A stretch of 64,000 nucleotides of DNA from Moniliophthora roreri (lineage: Eukaryota > Basidiomycota > Agaricomycetes > Agaricales > Marasmiaceae). This document shows, one piece after another, positions 58,381-64,000 of the stretch. The stretch lies in the NCBI GenBank assembly GCA_001466705.2, contig LATX02000035.1, positions 558,001 through 622,000 of the forward strand. The letters run 5' to 3'. How positions within the stretch are numbered: position 1 is the stretch's first letter; each line of letters begins with the position of its first letter. The notes beneath the pieces were generated by a model. That model did no database searches. It was not told the origin of the DNA and saw only the letters and a list, made by a program, of their open reading frames with translations. The position numbers and the translations under genes are program-made.

Positions 58381-58675
58381 TGGTAACAATGCGTTGCCTT
58401 CGAAATATGAACTAGATCCGCAGCCAGGGAGGAGAAGTTCTTCAGACGACCTTGCTGGTTTTATTAATCAGCTGCTACTTCAAGCTAACGTCCACCGAAA
58501 ATAAGACACCCTACATGAACTTCATCGATAGGTAAATGCTCAAGGTTGCCTAGCTCGCCGAATCAGTCTATTGCTACTCGGTCATTGATCCCTTTCGCTT
58601 GCTACCGCCGCCATGACCGACGAGTCCGACAAAACCAAAACTTGAATATACGTATCTCTTCGGCATTCCAGGGCT

Positions 58676-58708
58676 AAATGGCCTATAAATGGCCTATAAA
58701 TGGCCTAA
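58676..58708 (+). promoter_or_regulatory. Tandem TATA element: three 11-bp AAATGGCCTAT units
   Basis: AAATGGCCTAT is repeated at 58676-58686 and 58687-58697, with a third copy ending in A at 58698-58708. The joins create two TATAAA boxes at 58685-58690 and 58696-58701, 32-48 bp before the SDR start codon. The 11-bp period is about one helical turn. Confidence 0.65.
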
Positions 58709-58732
58709 GCTTCTTCACGCCCTACATCTACA

Positions 58733-59736
58733 ATGAACCTCGCAGCAATCCGCTCCGCAAACGCCAAATATCTTTCTTCCCTTCCTCCGACCTCTCTCCC
58801 GGTAGCCGTTTTCGTGGGTGGTACATCCGGAATCGGTCGGGGCATGGCAGAAAACTTTGCAAGACACACGAATGGCAACGCTCATATAGTGCTCGTCGGG
58901 CGTAATAAAGCCGCAGCGGAAAGTATCATATCCAACTTCCCTCGACCTTCTTCTTTGGCAGCTAAACACGAATTCATCCAATGCGATGTCACCCTCATGA
59001 AGAACATTCAAAAAGCCACGGAGGAGTTGTCGAAGGGAAAAATCAATTACCTCGTCATGTCTCCAGGATACATCACCGTGAAAGACAGAGATGAATCGGA
59101 AGAAGGTATCGATAGGAAGTTGGCGGTGCATTATTATGCTCGATGGAAGTTCATCAATGATCTTTTACCTGCGCTGAAGAAGGCGAAAGAGATGGGTGAG
59201 GATGCCAAGGTGTTTTCGGTTCTGGGAGCTGGTCAGGGTGGAAGCATCAATGTGAATGATCTAGGGATGAGGCAGGTGTACTCAAAGATGGCAGTTAAGA
59301 AAGCCGGGCCGACGTATAATGATTTGATGATGGAGGTTTGTTCTAGGCTTCCAGCTGGTTCTGCATGCAATTTGGGCTGACAAACATCCTCTAGGAGTTC
59401 TCGTCGCGAAACCCTGGTATAACATTCATACATGCCTGGCCAGGATGGGTCCGTACACCTATTGGATCTCAGCATGCAGATTCTGCTGTAGTTCGTGGTG
59501 TTTCAACAATGTTGAATGGAATTCTGAGGCCGTTGATGATGTCTGCTGAGACCAGCGGGGAATGTATGCTTTATGGGATGTTGAATACTGCCAATGAACC
59601 CAGAGCTTGGAGACTTACTGAGCATGGGGAGGATATAGGGATGAAAAATTACTTTGGGACGGAAGAAGAGCGGACGGCACTTTGGGTCCATACTGTCGAG
59701 GAAATGAGAAATGCACTGGTACAACGACGAGTATAA
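58733..59736 (+). CDS. Short-chain dehydrogenase/reductase family protein
   Basis: NAD(P)-dependent oxidoreductase of unknown substrate, 314 residues from exons 58733-59335 and 59395-59736. The Rossmann motif is VAVFVGGTSGIGRGMAENFA, followed by NAHIVLVGRNKAA and the acidic EFIQCDVTLMKNIQKATEEL. NYLVMSPGYITVKDRDESEE is where the NNAG motif usually lies, and VFSVLGAGQGGSI is near the usual active-site Ser strand. The standard Y-x-x-x-K pair is not seen: QVYSKMAVKKAGPTYNDLM has Tyr and Lys but not at that spacing. This altered motif is common to a fungal subgroup whose activity is untested, so catalysis should not be assumed. The C-terminal part (ITFIHAWPGWVRTPIG, then a GTEEERTALWVHTVEEM helix) supports the fold. 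The start follows the tandem TATA element closely. Confidence 0.87.
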
Positions 59737-61845
59737 TAATATATCATACCTTTGCCGTATATATACAAGGACTTGTCGTCGTAGACGAATTTTACTTTGA
59801 GCTCAGGTCATCAGCGAAAGTGTAACAAGGAGGGTCACTGCATTCATATTTGGCTAGATGACGTACGTTATTCACGATGTCGACTCCGAATTTGACTGCG
59901 CAGGTAAGTGTCCTATCACGTTTAACAGCGAGAACTGGGTCGGAAGAACTACGCTCTCCTTTCGAGGTGGGCTGTGGATCTCAAGGAACATCGGCCGTTT
60001 CCGATTCAACGATGCGAACATCGCATTCTCATCAACCACAGGATTGCCTCAAACCTCCGAAGATTGCACAACAAGGTTTGAACTTGCTATAATCTTCGAC
60101 CTCTTGCCCCAAATCTGGTAATGGATTAGTGCGAGGCAAATCTTGCAGTTACTGCCGTAACCTCTACACATGGACCTATTCTCTGGTGGGAAGGACAGTA
60201 TGAGTATGGCTATGAGGATTGCATAGCCGGCCATTGTTTTTCCATTCTTACTAGGCTTCTCTAACGCCACGGAACATACCGAAGAGAATTAGCTCATCAA
60301 TTGTAAACATCGTACGATGAGGGCGTTCAGGGGATCAGATTTGTTGCATCGATAGGGTAGAGTTGGGGAGAGAGAATTGTGGTCCAGTGAGGTAGGCAGT
60401 TGGGTTGTTGGCGCCGGTTAGGAGAACCAAGGTAAGAAGAGTTGGGGCTGAGCGACTGGAATGGGACTGCAATATGGACGATACTTAAAATAAACTAAAG
60501 GAAGTAATACGGCTGCTGGCAGGTGCGATGTACATGCGATCATAGAGGCTTGTAGCAGAATGGGCCCCCCAGTTTGCCTGCATAAATGAAATTTAATAGC
60601 CACGAGCCACCACGTTGACTCCGTGCTCGGTCGAGATACTCGCTGGACAAAAACATGCGTGAGTAATGGAAGAAGGTGGTGGGGGTGGTCGCCAACAGAT
60701 GGAAGCAGGCATGAAAAAGTGGCCGGGAGAAGTTCGATAACAGCAGCTCGAAATCGCAGGCAGATGCCGGGCTGGTAAGGAGTCAAAAGAGCTCGTTAAA
60801 TACTGGAGGTCTACTTTGACAAGCTCTAGATCTATAGCGAGGCATAAGGGTCCTACCACCTCAGAAAGATCGATGGAGCTAGATTCTTGCCAAGTATCAT
60901 TTGGTATCAAAGGAGGACGGCGACCAAGCACGATAGGCGTACGGAACCCATGAGCCCCGAGTGGCTCTTCGGTCTTGTGTCAAGATACACGCATACGCCA
61001 TTCGTGATCAAAAAGAGAAAAGATTAAAAAAGCGTATTTGACGACGTAAAGACGACCTGGCAAGGGTTGGCTTAGTGCGGAGACTCCACTTAGGACGTGC
61101 ACGTACTAGTGAACATGAGGTCGACAAGGCTCGACAGAACTGACCAGCCGTTCTTCGGTTGAGGCTGCCTTATGGGTATCACTATAGCTTCTTGATCGTA
61201 GACGGAAGACGCGTGTGGTATTTTCACAAATTTTTGATGAGAATCACCACAGTAGTCGCCTGTAACAAGAGTTCATGCAATCGGGAACATTACGCGGCGT
61301 TTCGCAATTCGGTTTGAGGTATATAGCGATGATTTTCCAGGCACCAGAAGGATAAAGACAAGGCCTTACGCCCTGTGTAGCCTTCTTGTACCTGGCTTGC
61401 TTGCGTAGGAAGCAAAACAGAACGCTAGCGCATCAGCCTGAACTGTTCCGAAGTGGAAATTTTGGAATATTCGGTACCTTGATGACTATGATGGTGCGGG
61501 AACGAGGCAGCAATAGCGATTCATGAGATAGCCAAATGTGTTGAGATTGGAGAGATGCAGCATGTGCAGCAGGAAGAACGCGGTGAAACGGTGTAATTTC
61601 ATTGAATCTGTCATGGTCATTGACTCGAGTCATCCATGTGCTGCAAACGCAAACAGCTCGTGGCCACGTGCATATTTGACCTGACCCTTCCTCGCCCACC
61701 TTCACTTGCCCCCTCGAACCGGACCTCTTATTATTTCTACAAGGCAGGTTTCCATGATATATATATTCCATCGGTGCAGTCAATCTCACTTCAGACCTCC
61801 TTTCAGCCTCCCTCCCCAGCCCATAAACAAGTCACCTCAACACCA
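59737..61845. other. Gene-poor region upstream of the dynein light chain gene
   Basis: About 2.1 kb. A small ATG frame at 59877 (MSTPNLTAQ followed by a GTAAGT donor) could start an unresolved small gene ending before 60100. Otherwise the ORFs (60418-60931 -, 61433-61789 -) lack motifs. An ATATATAT TATA-like element at about 61757-61767 lies some 80-90 bp before the LC8 start codon. Confidence 0.45.
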
Positions 61846-62268
61846 ATGGCCGAGAAACTCGACGCGCCTACATCTTCATCCGATGGTTCTGGCGTCAGAG
61901 GCCCCACAGATGGTGCTGGTGCACCCAAGGCAATCATAAAGAACGTCGATATGAGCGAGGAGATGCAGCAGGAGAGTGTGGATATCGCGTCAGCAGCACT
62001 GGAGAAATACAACATCGAGAAAGACATTGCTGCGCAGATTAAGAAAGAGTTTGACCGAAGACACGGGCCCACATGGCACGTCGTCGTCGGGAAGAATTTT
62101 GGGAGCTATGTGACGCATGGTGAGTTGGAGCTCTTCCGAATGAGGCGCGCTTCTCCTGACCCAATACCTTTTTTTTTTTTTTTTTTTTTTTTTTTCGCTC
62201 CTTCAGAAACCAAACACTTCATCTACTTTTATGTTGGATCTCTTGCGATCCTTATCTGGAAATCATAA
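61846..62268 (+). CDS. DYN2: Dynein light chain LC8
   Basis: Hub protein of the dynein motor and many other dimeric complexes, 111 residues from exons 61846-62119 and 62207-62268. The LC8 domain begins near residue 27: [60 protein letters not shown] and [20 protein letters not shown], ending IWKS. The match is nearly complete across the family's usual 89 residues. The extra ~26 residues at the N-terminus are Ser/Gly/Ala-rich and disordered. The single intron contains a 27-T polypyrimidine tract before its 3' splice site; removing it restores the conserved [12 protein letters not shown]. In filamentous fungi this gene supports dynein-driven nuclear migration and hyphal transport. Confidence 0.95.
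   Translation: MAEKLDAPTSSSDGSGVRGPTDGAGAPKAIIKNVDMSEEMQQESVDIASAALEKYNIEKDIAAQIKKEFDRRHGPTWHVVVGKNFGSYVTHGELELFRMRRASPDPIPFFFFFFFFFAPSETKHFIYFYVGSLAILIWKS
62169..62195. repeat. 27-nt poly-T tract inside the LC8 intron
   Basis: Uninterrupted T run just before the 3' splice site; likely acts as the polypyrimidine tract and is expected to vary in length between strains. Confidence 0.9.
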
Positions 62269-62655
62269 GCTCGTTACAGAAGGTCTCCGGTCACTGTTGT
62301 GATTGCTCTCGGCGCTCTGGACAATTTGTACAATGTGTTAGATGTAGGAGGTTGCTCATTACTCTATTTTTACCATTTCATCAGCTTTCGTTGTTTTCAT
62401 CCGGTCTCGTCAATGAATTAAACAATTCTCTCAGCTTGTAGAAAAGCTGTCGTGTGTTGACAAGCCAGTAATGTGTCAGACGTTGAAGATGAAGAAAATG
62501 TCATTTCTAAAACAACACTATTTTGTTTACATCTATCCAGTGAAACCTTTCTATAAACCTGGGAAATATCGTACGAGAGCAAAGTATCAAAGAAATCGTG
62601 GCTAATGGTACAGTACGTGAGGAAAGCGGAGAAAACCATAAACAACTTTTGAGAG
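62269..62655. other. Convergent intergenic region between LC8 and ACC1
   Basis: About 390 bp holding the two 3' UTRs. I see no gene, repeat or distinct terminator. Confidence 0.6.
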
Positions 62656-64000
62656 TCAGTTAGCGTATTGGGGAGGACCTAGAAGGTAACGTCAGTCGTA
62701 GTTCATGGACTCTCGATACAACGGATACTAACCTGGCGAGCGATTTGTGTTTTGAAGAACCGAGATCAAAGAAGCACGTTCTTCATCAGACAGGTTATCG
62801 GCAAGGCGCATTAAACCATCCATAACGGTCTTGCGGTCTTCACGAGTGAGGTCAAGCATTTTACGGACGAGATGGTCAGCCTTGAGCTGAAGGACCGTCT
62901 GAGTGAGGTCGACCTTCTCGAGTTTTTGGGCAACTTCGCGGGGTTCTGCGTTGGGTTCGAGGGATGCAACGGAATTGAGTAGACGAGTCCTATATTCCTT
63001 TGTTGATGATGGGCTGGCTTCCGCGAGAGTTGCAAGAGCAGCCGATTGCGCAATGCGGGACCTGAAGTTCCAGTAGAAGTGTCGACGAGCTTGTTTCCAG
63101 GTGGAAGCTTTCGCACAACCCTTGGCTTCCATACGTCCAGTTCGGCTGAAAAGATGGTATTAGTGATCGATGAAAAGGGATAACAACGGAAACTCACTCA
63201 TGGAGATCGGCGTACAAGAGAGCAATCTGCTTGTACGTTGGCATCAAAAGGGACACTCTCTGAGCCAAAGCAGCGGATGCGGTAGCCCTCTCGTCTGCGG
63301 TCTTGGAAGCGTCCTTGCTCTCCTTCTTGAACGAAGCGTACTGATCATCTAGACGCTCCATCAAACCGAGAAGCTTCTCCCGCCTGAGCTTGATCTCGAC
63401 CAGACCTTCGGGCTCAAGAACACCTGCACGAGCATCAACATCGGCATACATCTCCATCTGCTCCGAGTTGATGGATGGATCAAGGACGACCCAAGCGCCA
63501 CCACGCAGTTCACCGTTGGGGACAATGTAGACGGTAATGGGCTGCTTATAGCTGGAAAGACCGTCGACAATCTTTGAACCCTGCTTCAAGACTTCGTCAT
63601 ACATGTCTTGCTGGCCTCCAGAGAAACCACGCCAGTTCGCGAAAATGATCAATGGTAGGCCTTCCCGGTTGAAGTCGAAAATGGCTTGAGCAGTCTTGTA
63701 TGCAGAGTTAGGGTACCAAACTTGACCGGCTTCCATGATCCTCTGTTCGAACGACGATGGATTGGCGGGATCGGCAGGAACGATACGCTCGATGGTACGA
63801 GTCTCCACAGCAATGACACCCATTGGAATTCCGCCGAGTCTAGCCCTTCCGACAACTACCGTCTGTGCCCAGCCGCTCAATGTCTCTTGGAAGGAGCCCT
63901 TATCGAAGAATCCACTCAACCACTCGTTTGTGTTCTCATCAAGCTTGCCTTCGATGAACCAGCGAGGATCGTATGCACCCTTGGGAGGAGTGTAGTCGAT
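62656..64000 (-). CDS. ACC1: Acetyl-CoA carboxylase, carboxyltransferase C-terminal end (partial)
   Basis: The last 412 residues of the multidomain enzyme that makes malonyl-CoA for fatty acid synthesis; the gene continues past the right edge. Exons in view are 64000-63198, 63145-62733 and 62678-62656. The carboxyltransferase domain shows [80 protein letters not shown] and [20 protein letters not shown]. It continues to [20 protein letters not shown] across an intron and ends SPGPPQYAN after a 23-nt last coding exon. The order is the usual eukaryotic one. The biotin carboxylase and carrier domains lie outside the window. The gene is cytosolic and essential in yeast (Acc1). Confidence 0.96.

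Noticed and set aside
60049..60270. - strand ORF with a hydrophobic segment (MAGYAILIAILILSF)
   Set aside because: Compared mentally with small membrane proteins such as Pmp3, Ost4 and Ysy6; none fits, and the C-terminal part is not membrane-like.
61433..61789. 118-codon - strand ORF upstream of LC8
   Set aside because: Overlaps the LC8 promoter and has no recognisable content.
1..64000. CRISPR arrays, bacterial operons, integrated bacterial elements
   Set aside because: No regularly spaced repeats of suitable length; all supported genes have spliceosomal introns or clear eukaryotic families.

Overview
The window looks like nuclear DNA of a filamentous basidiomycete, most likely an Agaricomycete. 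Genes are short and closely packed, with many GT-AG introns of about 50-60 nt that often carry a CTNA-type branch site. The gene families are typical of mushrooms: a DUF6533 seven-TM protein, a Git3-like receptor, a BTB protein, a stand-alone phosphatidylserine decarboxylase, Dsc1/Tul1 and a Bud6/Aip3 homologue. I saw no bacterial operons, CRISPR array, rRNA or convincing tRNA. Gene models were built by hand-splicing. Where every exon is listed, the exon lengths sum to a whole number of codons.

Layout. 1-10.3 kb is dense: a partial seven-beta-strand methyltransferase (left edge, -), a mitochondrial rhomboid protease of the Pcp1/PARL type (+), a METTL21-like methyltransferase (+), a coiled-coil protein of unknown function (-), the Dsc1/Tul1 RING E3 ligase (-) and, divergent from it, the kinetochore subunit Nnf1 (+). 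A phosphatidylserine decarboxylase lies at 12.5-14.1 kb and a serine-rich unknown protein at 17.6-18.7 kb. A 6-kb gene-poor stretch rich in homopolymers follows. 24.7-34 kb holds a DHA1-type MFS transporter (-), RIB3 of riboflavin synthesis (-), a DUF6533 seven-TM protein (+) and mannitol-1-phosphate 5-dehydrogenase with two unusual insertions (+). A second gene-poor stretch spans 34-39.2 kb. 39.2-48.2 kb holds BUD6 (-) with a truncated N-terminal paralogue directly upstream, a Dcr2-like phosphatase (+) and a Git3-like receptor (-). A third gene-poor stretch runs to 52.3 kb. 52.3-64 kb holds mitochondrial ribosomal protein uL23m (+), a GH16/Crh-like cell-wall enzyme (+), a BTB protein (-), a decayed uncharacterised gene (+), an SDR oxidoreductase behind a tandem TATA promoter (+), dynein light chain LC8 (+) and the C-terminal end of acetyl-CoA carboxylase (right edge, -).

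The genes do not form one pathway. They are mostly housekeeping genes (lipid, cofactor and sugar-alcohol metabolism, chromosome segregation, polarity, mitochondrial translation) between gene-poor islands carrying simple repeats and coding remnants. The most unusual object is the short second copy of the Bud6 N-terminal domain (42648-43103). It keeps one intron of its neighbour, in the same place and phase, and lacks two others.
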